From: UBA1715 sp045599365
GTDB lineage: Bacteria; Bacteroidota; Bacteroidia; Bacteroidales; UBA1715
DNA length: 64,000 nucleotides
Direction: 5' to 3'
NCBI GenBank assembly: GCA_045599365.1
Contig: JAZRVS010000045.1
Coordinates: 1 to 64,000, forward strand
Under the pieces are notes generated by a model. It saw nothing but the letters and a program-made list of their open reading frames with translations, was not told the origin of the DNA and ran no database searches. Shown in pieces: positions 43,466-52,367 of this stretch (positions are counted from its first letter, which is position 1; each line of letters opens with the position of its first letter). Position numbers and translations under genes: made by a program.

Positions 43466-43899
43466 ATTTTTTGGAACAACGACTTAAAAATTAATTTTTG
43501 TCGAGATTTAAAGTTGCTATATTCAACTTGTTGTGTGTATATAATAGACGTGTTGTTCGCTAATTTTTTTTGATATTCCGCTATTTGTTCTTTTCCTCCA
43601 GAAGGAGAAATTTTTAGAAAAAAATTGATATTCTTCATAAAATCAACGAAAGGACCTCCATTTGTTTGGTTGTCAATAATAGTGAATGTTACATTCCGTA
43701 TTTCATCGTAATATGAAAATCGTAAGGGCTTTACAATTTGTCCCGATGGCAAAACAACGTCTATTTGTTCTTGTGCTTGTAGTTCTACTTGAAAAGTTGT
43801 GTTGACAAAGTCGCAAAATTGAAAGTCTCGTAAATTTGTGCTTATTGCAAAAATTACGTTTTCTTCTTCTACATTTAATTTTATTGTGGCTTTTGGCAT
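43462..43899 (-). CDS. Cytoplasmic protein of unknown function
   Basis: A 145-residue protein without signal peptide or membrane segment. The first 105 residues alternate short beta strands (LNVEEENVIFAIST, FSYYDEIRNVTFTIIDN, KNINFFLKI) in a way that recalls the Bacteroidota IPExxxVDY family, but the named motif is absent, so this is a weak guess. A basic helical tail follows. It overlaps its upstream neighbour by 1 bp and its downstream neighbour by 4 bp. Confidence 0.65.
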   Translation of the reverse strand: MPKATIKLNVEEENVIFAISTNLRDFQFCDFVNTTFQVELQAQEQIDVVLPSGQIVKPLRFSYYDEIRNVTFTIIDNQTNGGPFVDFMKNINFFLKISPSGGKEQIAEYQKKLANNTSIIYTQQVEYSNFKSRQKLIFKSLFQKI

Positions 43900-44630
43900 T
43901 ATTTAAAATCCTTTAAGAAAAATAACAAACTTAACCAGCAATCTTCATTCGCTTTTGATGTCCACCAAAGCGTTTTTGCCCCGTGTTCTCCCTCTGTGCT
44001 ACTTGGTTTGAAAAGAACGCGTTTACTTGAGGTGATACCACTTACTAATTTTGAGACATATTCATATTCTGAACGAGTACAAGCCACATACGTTGGCGTT
44101 TCAAGACCTTTTATGTAGTCGCCTACTACTAATTCGTTGAAAAATTCTCCTGGGCTATATGCAATTACTGCGGCAAGATTTCCCTTGTCCTTTGCTATTT
44201 TTAAACAAAGAGAACCAGAAAAAGAACTTCCCATTAAAAATATTTCTGCTGTTGAATCAATAGAATATACATAATCTATTGACGCAAGAATGTCTTTCTC
44301 GCAGTCCAACATAGAATGAGGAATTTCTTTAACTTTTGCAGACATTGCCGTCTCGTTGTTTACGTAATTTACTTCGTTTCCATATCGTAAATCAACAGCA
44401 ATACAATTGATGTCAAGTTTTATAATTCGCGATGCAATTTGTTGGTATTCTGCACGACTATACTCTGCTTGATGAAACATCAACATATATTTGTTTGATG
44501 TTGCGTATGTGTCATAAAAATCAGCAGTGATTTCCAATCCATCTGATGCTGTGTATGAAACGATTCGTTGCGCAAAGACAACATTTGATGCGATTAAGAA
44601 TAATAAGAGTATGTAAATATTTTTTTTCAT
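43899..44630 (-). CDS. Exported alpha/beta-hydrolase
   Basis: A 243-residue protein with a signal peptide (MKKNIYILLLFLIASNVVFA). The nucleophile elbow is GSSFSG (Ser about 134), the oxyanion region is MLMFHQAEYS, and a late His in STEGEHGAKTLWW completes the probable triad. It resembles dienelactone hydrolase-like esterases; the substrate is unknown. First gene of a unit with the two downstream genes. Confidence 0.82.
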   Translation of the reverse strand: MKKNIYILLLFLIASNVVFAQRIVSYTASDGLEITADFYDTYATSNKYMLMFHQAEYSRAEYQQIASRIIKLDINCIAVDLRYGNEVNYVNNETAMSAKVKEIPHSMLDCEKDILASIDYVYSIDSTAEIFLMGSSFSGSLCLKIAKDKGNLAAVIAYSPGEFFNELVVGDYIKGLETPTYVACTRSEYEYVSKLVSGITSSKRVLFKPSSTEGEHGAKTLWWTSKANEDCWLSLLFFLKDFK

Positions 44631-44692
44631 TTTCTATTTGAGAGATTCCTACAAATATGACAATTTTTTGTTGGTTTTCAAAATAGACCAAC

Positions 44693-45409
44693 CTAATTAA
44701 TGTGTTTTACAATTTGTTTTGCTAATCGTGCTAAATAAATATCGCAAATTTGGTCAAGATCGTTCACTTTTGCCGAAAATGTTGTTGTTGCCACATCTCC
44801 TGCAACAAATTTGCCAAGAGAATTGTAAATTACATAATTTACTTTTATAGTTCGTACATACGAATTGTCTGCAACAGTGTATGGATTTGAAAAGTCTCCA
44901 AGAAGTTCAAATTGAGTAAGATACAAAATGTATTGAGCTTGATATGTTTGGGTCAAATCACTAAATAACTGAGGATCTTGTAATTTGACATTGACGATTT
45001 TGTCGCTAATATCGCTTTTAGGTGAAACAATTTCGCCTGCAATAATATTTTGGTTTGGACCAGAACTTTTGAGTGGCTTATTGATGTCTGAAACATTTTT
45101 CGTATCGGAAAAATAATACGTTGCATTTTTGTGAACAACTTCCAAATCAGTTGTTGCATCGGTTGTGTAAGTCCGAAGCAAACTTGAAACACTCAAAGAG
45201 TCTTTTAGTGCTGCATAAATGTGAAAATCAAGACTTGTGCGGATTTTTTCTATAGACTTGTCATAACTTACATCTGAATATTTGCAAATTTTTTCCGATT
45301 CTTGATTATTGTACATTTTTACATCAAATGGGATAACAAGAACAGCTTTTTGCCCCAAACAAGCTAACGTAAAGAATGATACAATTAATAGAGATATGTA
45401 TTTTTTCAT
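44693..45409 (-). CDS. Exported protein of unknown function
   Basis: A 238-residue protein starting at the ATG at 45409, which gives the signal peptide MKKYISLLIVSFFTLACLG; a start 12 codons earlier adds a hydrophobic run without sense. Cys17 could be a lipobox cysteine (TLAC), though not in the ideal LxxC context. The mature part contains KAVLVIPFDVKMYNNQESEKIC and a C-terminal helix (about 215-238) like those of LpoB/DUF799-type outer-membrane lipoproteins that assist multi-subunit assemblies; weak resemblance only. Confidence 0.65.
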   Translation of the reverse strand: MKKYISLLIVSFFTLACLGQKAVLVIPFDVKMYNNQESEKICKYSDVSYDKSIEKIRTSLDFHIYAALKDSLSVSSLLRTYTTDATTDLEVVHKNATYYFSDTKNVSDINKPLKSSGPNQNIIAGEIVSPKSDISDKIVNVKLQDPQLFSDLTQTYQAQYILYLTQFELLGDFSNPYTVADNSYVRTIKVNYVIYNSLGKFVAGDVATTTFSAKVNDLDQICDIYLARLAKQIVKHIN

Positions 45410-45458
45410 TTTTGTAATGATAATATAAACGAGTGAAAGGTACAAAAATGTTATAAGT

Positions 45459-46820
45459 CTAACAACAAATTGATGCTATTTCATCTTTGTCCATTAAATT
45501 TTGTTCTCCTGTCGTCATATTTTTTACAAGTACTTTGTTTTGCGACATTTCGTCTTCACCTACAATTGCAACAAATGGAATATGACGTTCGTTGGCAAAT
45601 TGCATTTGTTTTTTCATTTTTGACGCATCTGGATACAATTCGCAAGAAATTCCTTTATCGCGTAATTTTTTGATAATTGGAAGGATATATGCAGCTTCTG
45701 TATTGCCAAAGTTTACAAATAGAATTTTTGTTGATTCTATAGTATCTGTTGGATATGCATTTAATTGATTAAGAACGTCGTAAATTCTATCTGCTCCAAA
45801 GGAAATGCCAACACCTGAAAGTCCAGGCATTCCGAAAATTCCAGTCAAGTTATCGTAACGTCCGCCACCACAAATACTTCCCATTTCAACATCATTTGCT
45901 TTAACTTCAAATATCGCACCTGTGTAATAATTTAATCCGCGAGCAAGAGTTAAATCAAGTTGTAAAGTTGCTTTTATATCAACATTCTTTAACATTCCAA
46001 AAATGTATTCCAATTCTTCAATGCCTTTCATTCCTGTTTCAGAAGAAGATAGAGTCTTTTTGAGTTTTGCAAATTTTTCTTCGTTATTACCTTGCAATAG
46101 AATAATTGGTTGCAGAGTATTAACCTTATCTTGAGATAATCCTTTGTCAAGTAATTCGGCATTTACGTTTTCTATGCCGATTTTGTCAAGTTTATCAATT
46201 GCGACTGTTATGTCAACAATTTTCTCGGGTTCTCCAATAATTTCTGCTATTCCCGAAAGAATTTTTCTGTTGTTGATTTTTACAGTGATGTTTATTCCAA
46301 ATTTTGAAAAAACTGTGTCAACAATTTGAACAAGTTCAACTTCGTTTAGTAACGAGTTGCTACCAACAATATCAGCATCACATTGGTAAAACTCACGATA
46401 TCGCCCTTTTTGTGGTCGGTCTGCGCGCCAAACAGGTTGAATTTGGTATCGTTTGAATGGTAATTGAATTTCGTTGCGATGCATCACAACAAAGCGAGCA
46501 AATGGCACTGTTAAATCGTAGCGAAGTGCTTTCTCACAAAATTTGTTGGCTAACTGGAGTGCTGTTGCGTTTGCGTAATCGTTTGCCTCTGTCCCTTGTT
46601 TGAAATCACCAGAATTTAATATTTTAAAAATAAGTCTGTCACCTTCTTCGCCATATTTCCCCATAAGCGTCTGCATAGTTTCCATAGCAGGTGTTTCAAT
46701 AGGTAAATATCCGTATGTTTTATAAACAGAACGAATTGTGTCAAAAATATAGTTTCTCTTCATCATTTCTGAAGGAGAAAAATCTCGAGTTCCCTTTGGA
46801 ATAGAAGGTTGTTGTGCCAT
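45459..46820 (-). CDS. hisS: Histidyl-tRNA synthetase
   Basis: A 453-residue class II synthetase. It starts with KGTRDFSPSEM, has motif 2 around YQIQPVWRADRPQKGRYREF, the histidine A motif LARGLNYYTGAIFE, motif 3 SGVGISFGADRIYDVL and a C-terminal anticodon-binding domain (about 360-453). Charges tRNA-His. A copy of the dispersed repeat lies 19 bp upstream of its ATG, where the promoter should be. Confidence 0.96.
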   Translation of the reverse strand: MAQQPSIPKGTRDFSPSEMMKRNYIFDTIRSVYKTYGYLPIETPAMETMQTLMGKYGEEGDRLIFKILNSGDFKQGTEANDYANATALQLANKFCEKALRYDLTVPFARFVVMHRNEIQLPFKRYQIQPVWRADRPQKGRYREFYQCDADIVGSNSLLNEVELVQIVDTVFSKFGINITVKINNRKILSGIAEIIGEPEKIVDITVAIDKLDKIGIENVNAELLDKGLSQDKVNTLQPIILLQGNNEEKFAKLKKTLSSSETGMKGIEELEYIFGMLKNVDIKATLQLDLTLARGLNYYTGAIFEVKANDVEMGSICGGGRYDNLTGIFGMPGLSGVGISFGADRIYDVLNQLNAYPTDTIESTKILFVNFGNTEAAYILPIIKKLRDKGISCELYPDASKMKKQMQFANERHIPFVAIVGEDEMSQNKVLVKNMTTGEQNLMDKDEIASICC

Positions 46821-46838
46821 ACGCGTTATTTATTTTTT

Positions 46839-46930
46839 GGAATAATATGCAGATTGGTGTAATTCAAGTTGAAATCTGATTACTGATACCTGACAACAAA
46901 AGTTGTGCTACCAAGATGTATATCATTACC
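46839..46930. repeat. Dispersed intergenic repeat, short copy with both ends
   Basis: About 92 bp. The left end (46839-46863, GGAATAATATGCAGATTGGTG) and right end (46906-46930, GCTACCAAGATGTATATCATTACC-like) are imperfect inverted repeats. The core is shortened to the CTGATTACTGATACCTGA part. It sits between divergent hisS and queH and therefore in their promoter region. Confidence 0.65.
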
Positions 46931-47004
46931 TATTTTTTTACAAAGATATAAAAGATTAGGGAAAATAAAACGGTAACAATCAGTGTAGAGCAAACTCAAT
47001 TGAT

Positions 47005-47012
47005 TACTTTTG
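47005..47012 (+). promoter_or_regulatory. Promoter -7 box of queH
   Basis: TACTTTTG ends 13 bp before the GTG start at 47026, so the mRNA leader would be under 10 bases. Confidence 0.55.
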
Positions 47013-47025
47013 CGAAAAGTTTTTT

Positions 47026-47574
47026 GTGAAAAAGATATTGCTTCATATTTGTTGCGCTCCGTGTGGTTCTGCTTCTGTTGAACGATTACTTGCAGAAGGT
47101 TGGGAGGTTACGTTGTATTATTTTATGCCCAATATATTCCCGTTTGAAGAATGGGAGAAACGGAAATCTTATGTGGAAAAGCTTGCACAACATTTTGACG
47201 TAGATGTTATTATTGGAGATTATAATCACGAGTTGTGGCGAGACAATGTTGTAGGTTTGGAACAAGAAAAAGAAGGCGGACATCGTTGTTATGTTTGTTT
47301 TAAGACATTGTTACAAGCTACCGCACAAAAGGCAGAAGAACTTGGATTTGAAAACTTTGCGACAACATTAACCATTAGTCCTCATAAAAATTCTAATGTT
47401 ATAAAAGAAATTGGAGAACAATATAACGGCTACACCCACTACGATTTTAAGAAAAAAGATGGTTATAAACGAAGCATTGAATTAAGCAAAGAATTAGATT
47501 TGTATCGTCAGTGTTATTGCGCTTGTGAGTTTAGTATGAATAGGGAGAAAACAGATGGAAATACAACCGAATAA
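47026..47574 (+). CDS. queH: Epoxyqueuosine reductase QueH
   Basis: A 182-residue QueH (formerly DUF208) that reduces epoxyqueuosine to queuosine in tRNA, the last step of the pathway. The metal-cluster cysteines are C9-C10 in HICCAPCGS and the pair in YRQCYCACEFS; GHRCYVCF and TTLTISPHKN are also family motifs. The start is a GTG (reads MKKILLHICCAPC). The next gene overlaps its last 20 bp. Confidence 0.92.
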   Translation: MKKILLHICCAPCGSASVERLLAEGWEVTLYYFMPNIFPFEEWEKRKSYVEKLAQHFDVDVIIGDYNHELWRDNVVGLEQEKEGGHRCYVCFKTLLQATAQKAEELGFENFATTLTISPHKNSNVIKEIGEQYNGYTHYDFKKKDGYKRSIELSKELDLYRQCYCACEFSMNREKTDGNTTE

Positions 47575-48700
47575 TGATAAAAAGAAAATAGTAGTTGTTG
47601 GTACAACATTTCCATATCGTGGAGGGTTAGCTGCGTTTAATGAACGAATGGCATTGCAATTCCAAGCAGAGGGAGATGATGTTTCAGTAGAAACATTCAC
47701 ATTGCAATATCCAGCATTTTTATTCCCTGGTAAAACGCAGTATTCAAATGGCGAGGCTCCAAATTTGAAAATCAATCGTTCCATTAATTCTGTTAATCCA
47801 TTCAATTGGAAAAAAGTTGGACTACAAATTGCAAAACAAAATCCTGATGTGGTCATTTTTGCGTATTGGATGACGTTTATGGCTCCTTGTTATGGTAAAA
47901 TTGCAAAAACAATAAAAAAGAATTGTAAGGCAAAGTGTATTGCTTTAGTTCACAATATGGTTCCTCACGAACCATCAGTTCTTGATATGATGATTCCGTA
48001 TGCTTTTGTTAATCAAATAGATGCTTTTTTTTCACTTTCGGCATCTGTTGCTCGAGATATTGAGCGTTACGAAAAGAATCCGAAGCCGAAATCTGTTTCT
48101 CCTCATCCAATTTATGACCATTATGGGGAAAAAATATCAAGACATGACGCGCTACAAACATTGAAATTGCCTGAAGATAAAAAATATATTCTTTTTTTTG
48201 GTTTTATTCGCGATTACAAAGGTCTTGATTTGTTGTTAGAAGCAATGGCAGATGAGAGAATCACAACAAGTAATATTCAATTACTTGTTGCTGGTGAGTT
48301 TTATAGTAATGAAAAAAAATATAAGGTTTTAACGCAAAAACTTGGTTTACAAAATGTTACTTGGTTTTCTGAATATATTCCAAACGATAAGGTTAATCTA
48401 TATTTTTGTGCAACAGATGTAATTGTTCAACCATACAAAAGTGGTACGCAATCGGGAGTTACGCAAGTTGGTTATCATTTTGAAAAACCTATGATTGTTA
48501 CTAATGTGGGTGGATTGGCAGAAATAATCCCCAATGGGAAAGTTGGATATGTTGTTGAGCCAAATGCACAGTCAATTGCAAATGCAATTGTTCGTTTTTT
48601 TGAAAAAAATGATTCCAATTATTTTGAAGAGAATATTCGTGAAGAAAAGAAAAAATATGCTTGGGATATTCTTACCCAAAAGATGAGATTGTTATTTTGA
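47555..48700 (+). CDS. Glycosyltransferase family 4 protein
   Basis: A 381-residue GT-B enzyme. The N-terminal half has VVGTTFPYRGGLAAFNERMA. The C-terminal donor-binding half has LFFGFIRDYKGLDLLLEAM and the region PYKSGTQSGVTQVGYHFEKP, where the second catalytic-type Glu is replaced by Gln/Gly context. No membrane segment. Probably transfers sugar to a lipid or polysaccharide acceptor; the acceptor is unknown. It starts within queH and converges on the next gene (9-bp overlap). Confidence 0.88.
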   Translation: MEIQPNNDKKKIVVVGTTFPYRGGLAAFNERMALQFQAEGDDVSVETFTLQYPAFLFPGKTQYSNGEAPNLKINRSINSVNPFNWKKVGLQIAKQNPDVVIFAYWMTFMAPCYGKIAKTIKKNCKAKCIALVHNMVPHEPSVLDMMIPYAFVNQIDAFFSLSASVARDIERYEKNPKPKSVSPHPIYDHYGEKISRHDALQTLKLPEDKKYILFFGFIRDYKGLDLLLEAMADERITTSNIQLLVAGEFYSNEKKYKVLTQKLGLQNVTWFSEYIPNDKVNLYFCATDVIVQPYKSGTQSGVTQVGYHFEKPMIVTNVGGLAEIIPNGKVGYVVEPNAQSIANAIVRFFEKNDSNYFEENIREEKKKYAWDILTQKMRLLF

Positions 48701-49531
48701 AAGCCTTTCGTCAATAAATGATTGTAGTTCGAAAAACAAATTTTTTGTGTGTTTGAAACTAAAGGTTTTTTCTTCGTCTTTATTATTATGGATTTTTGTA
48801 ATCCATTGCAATCCAATAAATTGACCAATTAAAAACATTTCGTCGCAATTAAATAAATTTTGTCGTAGGAAAGATTCAGACTCAACGATTTTCCATTTTT
48901 TTGACCTCAGATATTCAAAGAAAAAGTCGGTAAATGGTTCGGTGAAATAATTCTTACAAATATGAATTTCGTCGTCTTTTATATAAGCAAGATTTCCTTG
49001 TGATACGCCAACAATTTCTTGATTGTTAGTGAAATAACACATTGCGAAAGCGTTTTCATACGAATGAATTCGCAATGAATTCGTCAAAGAATTATTACCT
49101 GAATATTGACAAGGATACAATGGCTCGCGAACTTTGATAATTGTATTAAGTCCAATTGTCAAACCTCTCATGTTGAATTGATATCCAAGTTGATCTAATG
49201 GTGTAACAAAAATGACAAATTGCGATGTTTCTGGGTGATTTGTGTCCCAAAAAACCAAAATGCGACAAACACCGCCTTTATAAACTTTGTTTATGTCAAG
49301 TAGTTTTGTTACGTATCGCGAAAGGTGTTCAAAGTCAAATTTTGCGTGTAGTGTTATGTGCAATTGCGATGCAGTTTCTTCGATTTTGGTTACGTATTGT
49401 CGTAAACATAACGCACACGTGTTGTACAAGCGAATGTATTGGCTGATGGTTTCGTTTTCTACAAAGGGAGAAACTAATTGAAGTTTTTCAATTTTTTCTA
49501 ATTCTCCGTTTAATATGCAGAAATTCCTCAT
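48692..49531 (-). CDS. Class IV aminotransferase-like protein, probably inactive
   Basis: A 279-residue protein following the class IV PLP fold (branched-chain aminotransferase / aminodeoxychorismate lyase): FCILNGELEKIEKL at the start, then FDFEHLSRYVTKLL for the usual HLxRL, and ENAFAMCYFTNNQEIVGVSQGNLAYIKDD in the place of the ExxxxN signature. The catalytic lysine expected before this block is not there; the segment reads NNSLTNSLR. PLP catalysis is unlikely. It lies 3 bp after the truncated kinase-like gene, with which it forms a unit. Confidence 0.65.
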   Translation of the reverse strand: MRNFCILNGELEKIEKLQLVSPFVENETISQYIRLYNTCALCLRQYVTKIEETASQLHITLHAKFDFEHLSRYVTKLLDINKVYKGGVCRILVFWDTNHPETSQFVIFVTPLDQLGYQFNMRGLTIGLNTIIKVREPLYPCQYSGNNSLTNSLRIHSYENAFAMCYFTNNQEIVGVSQGNLAYIKDDEIHICKNYFTEPFTDFFFEYLRSKKWKIVESESFLRQNLFNCDEMFLIGQFIGLQWITKIHNNKDEEKTFSFKHTKNLFFELQSFIDERLSK

Positions 49532-49534
49532 ACA

Positions 49535-50200
49535 CTATTCGTAGATTTTTGTCTCTGTAGGGAATGTGTCGGGATATGTGCGATGAGAAATTGTTTTTTT
49601 GCTCATATCCGAAATGAGTTTAAATAAGACATCTTTGTCTTTACAGAATAAAGAATGTTTTTCTCCAGCACATAAAACATTGAAAGAGAAATCTTTATTT
49701 ACTTGAATCACTGCGTGAGCCGAAATAATGTGTGCAACTGTAACAGTTAAAGTGTAGTTATCTTCCATTTCTATATCGGCAATAGAAATGGTATCGTTTT
49801 CGTTAATAACGGGAATGACGCCAAGCGACAACAATTTTTTGAATGTATTTTTTGCATTGAATTGTTGTTTTGAGTTGTTGAACAAATCTCTTGCAAGTAA
49901 AACTTGTGCAGTCATTTGAGTGTATTCATCAAAAATGTTTTGATAACTTTTTATCAATTCAACTTGACCAATTGCAGCCATAGCTTGCTTGTCGCTCAAA
50001 TCTTTTGGGTATTTTTTGAGATTCAATTGCCCAACACCAGATGCAATAGCACCTGCAGTAACAAGAATTACATCGTTTTCGCTATTTCGCACATTAGACA
50101 ATACCATTGCTATATGATTCAACATATCGTGTTTGATAGAAAATTTGCTATCAAAAAGAGTTTCTTCTTCAACTTTGAAAACTAATCGTAATTTTGTCAT
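49535..50200 (-). CDS. Glutamate 5-kinase-like protein, truncated and degenerate
   Basis: A 221-residue protein resembling the first two-thirds of the ProB amino-acid kinase domain. VTAGAIASGVGQLNL, KQAMAAIGQVELIKSY, QQFNAKNTFKKLLSLG and PVINENDT are clear. However, the phosphate loop KVGSS reads KVEEE, GDND reads EDNY, and the ATP-binding C-terminal third and the PUA domain are absent. It may be a pseudo-kinase that keeps the glutamate/proline-sensing half. Its start is 68 bp from the divergent HD gene. Confidence 0.7.
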   Translation of the reverse strand: MTKLRLVFKVEEETLFDSKFSIKHDMLNHIAMVLSNVRNSENDVILVTAGAIASGVGQLNLKKYPKDLSDKQAMAAIGQVELIKSYQNIFDEYTQMTAQVLLARDLFNNSKQQFNAKNTFKKLLSLGVIPVINENDTISIADIEMEDNYTLTVTVAHIISAHAVIQVNKDFSFNVLCAGEKHSLFCKDKDVLFKLISDMSKKTISHRTYPDTFPTETKIYE

Positions 50201-50267
50201 GCCATTTATGCTTAAAAATTCGTGTAAATATATATTTTTACTTGCGAATTATAAAATCAAAATTTCA

Positions 50268-52367
50268 ATGAAGAAATTTTTTTCATTTTTTAAGGAAAAA
50301 CGTGTCGTGATAGTAGCTTTGTTGCTTTTTACTTTTGCCATTGCGTTTATTATGTATCTGATGCCAAGAGAAAAGAAGTTTCAGTTTGAGTATCAACAAA
50401 ATAAGGTATGGCTTCACGAGGATTTATTTGCTCCTTTTGCTTTCTCAATTGATAAAACAGAGGAAGAAATTCAATCTCAAAAGGATAGTGTGATGATGTC
50501 ATTTTCACCGTTTTATTCGTATGATACAACGGTTTATACGCGAGTGAAAGATACCATTTATGTACGTTATTTGCGTTCAATGCATCATTGGATTGATGAT
50601 TCTGTGAGCGATTTTCATTCTCTTATGATATCTCAAGGCTTGAACGAATTTGAAAAATCATTAAAATCAATATATGAATCTGGAATTATCAATGCTCAAA
50701 AACCATATAAAACATTGATAATAGAGCAATTGCCACATCGGAAACGTGTGTCAGTAACATCGGTGCATACTATTCCAGAAGCACATAGTGACCTAATGCA
50801 AACAATTCCTCCGTATTTCGATTCTTTGCAGAATTTGAAGTTTAAGGAAATAATTTACACTTCGTTAGTGGCAAATACGTTTTATGATGAGGAGGTTTCA
50901 ACAGAAGAAAAGAATCGTTTGTTGGCTACTGTGTCCGAAAAATATGGTTTTGTAAGCGAAGGAACTCGCATTATTAGTAAAGGTTCGGTAGTTACACAAG
51001 CAGATAAAAAAGTACTTGATTCACTTAAAAAAGAATATGAATCAGGAAATGTTTCTTTTGAAGGGAAGCTTGCAATTATGTGCGGGCAATTCCTCTTGAT
51101 TTTAATTTCGTTTATTGTCTTGATTTTGCTAATAAATTGTTCGGATACAGAATCTTTACAAAAAATTAAATCGTTATTGTTTATTATTACGGTTGTAATC
51201 CTCTTTATTGGAATGGCATCGCTCACACTTAAATTTAATCATATCAGTATTTATTTGATTCCGTATGTCGCGCTACCAATTCTTGTTAAAAACTTTATGA
51301 ATGAACGTGTCGCGTTGTTTGTGCATGTCGTTACAATGATGATAATTGGTTTTATTGCTCCAAATCCATTCGATTTTACATTTTTACAGATTTCTGTTGG
51401 AGTTATAGCAATGTTTAGTTTGGGAAATCACTATCAAAGGAGTTTCTTGTTTACAACGGCAATTGTTTCATTTGTTTCATATACAGCAATTTACGTAGGT
51501 CTTTCGCTTACAAAATTTGGTAGTTTTTCGGGTGTACATTGGCATCAATTGGCTTGGTTTTTAGCAAGTTGTGTGTTGCTTCTTACTACCTATTTGTTGA
51601 TTTTTGTCTTTGAAAAAATCTTTCGTTTCCCATCTGATATTACGTTATTTGAATTGTCAGACACAAGTCGTGGCGTGTTACGAGAATTGTCAGATAAGGC
51701 ACCAGGAACATTCCAACATTCTTTGCAAGTTGCAAATTTTGTTGAAGTTGCGCTTCGTGAAATTGGTGGAAATGAATTACTTGGAAGAATAGGTGGATTA
51801 TATCACGATATTGGGAAGTTGAAAAACCCAGCATTCTTTGTTGAAAATCAAACTTTTAAAGAAAATCCACATGACAATTTGCCACCAGAACAAAGTGCGA
51901 AAATTATCATTGACCACGTGATTTATGGTAAAGAATTGGCTCACAAAAATGGACTACCATATTCGTTGGAACAAATTATTCATGGCCATCACGGAAATTC
52001 AAAAACCGCATTTTTCCTTGATAAATACAAAAAAATGCACCCAGACGAAGTTGTTGATGAATCAATGTTTCAATATCCAACGACAAAGGTTGTAAAGAAA
52101 GAATTGGCTGTTATAATGATTGCTGATGCAGTTGAAGCTGCGTCTCGTTCTGCTCATTTGGAAACACGTGAGCAAATGGAAGATTTGGTTCAAAAGATTA
52201 TAGATAATCTTATTCGTAGCAAGCAGTTAGAAAATGCTGATATTACTTTGCGTGAATTAGACAAAGTGAAAGAGGTTTTTGTAGAAAAGCTTATTAACTT
52301 GTACCATGTTCGTGTTCCATATCCAGAGGAACAAAAGATTGAAGAATCTCAAAATGGAACGATATAG
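50268..52367 (+). CDS. 7TM-HD family membrane phosphohydrolase
   Basis: A 699-residue protein starting at the ATG at 50268; earlier starts overlap the divergent gene. One N-terminal membrane helix, an extracytoplasmic 7TMR-HD domain (about 40-270), a block of seven helices (about 285-470) and a cytoplasmic HD domain with H513-D514 in LYHDIGK and the HGHHGNS segment. The relatives PgpH/YqfF hydrolyse cyclic di-AMP, so a nucleotide-signalling role is probable. Confidence 0.92.
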   Translation: MKKFFSFFKEKRVVIVALLLFTFAIAFIMYLMPREKKFQFEYQQNKVWLHEDLFAPFAFSIDKTEEEIQSQKDSVMMSFSPFYSYDTTVYTRVKDTIYVRYLRSMHHWIDDSVSDFHSLMISQGLNEFEKSLKSIYESGIINAQKPYKTLIIEQLPHRKRVSVTSVHTIPEAHSDLMQTIPPYFDSLQNLKFKEIIYTSLVANTFYDEEVSTEEKNRLLATVSEKYGFVSEGTRIISKGSVVTQADKKVLDSLKKEYESGNVSFEGKLAIMCGQFLLILISFIVLILLINCSDTESLQKIKSLLFIITVVILFIGMASLTLKFNHISIYLIPYVALPILVKNFMNERVALFVHVVTMMIIGFIAPNPFDFTFLQISVGVIAMFSLGNHYQRSFLFTTAIVSFVSYTAIYVGLSLTKFGSFSGVHWHQLAWFLASCVLLLTTYLLIFVFEKIFRFPSDITLFELSDTSRGVLRELSDKAPGTFQHSLQVANFVEVALREIGGNELLGRIGGLYHDIGKLKNPAFFVENQTFKENPHDNLPPEQSAKIIIDHVIYGKELAHKNGLPYSLEQIIHGHHGNSKTAFFLDKYKKMHPDEVVDESMFQYPTTKVVKKELAVIMIADAVEAASRSAHLETREQMEDLVQKIIDNLIRSKQLENADITLRELDKVKEVFVEKLINLYHVRVPYPEEQKIEESQNGTI

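Noticed and set aside
46931..47025. PreQ1 or other riboswitch before queH
   Set aside because: No aptamer motif was seen and the promoter leaves fewer than 10 bases of leader.
50133..50267. Extended N-terminus of the 7TM-HD protein
   Set aside because: It would overlap the divergent kinase-like gene and place charged residues before the first membrane helix; the ATG at 50268 gives the typical start.
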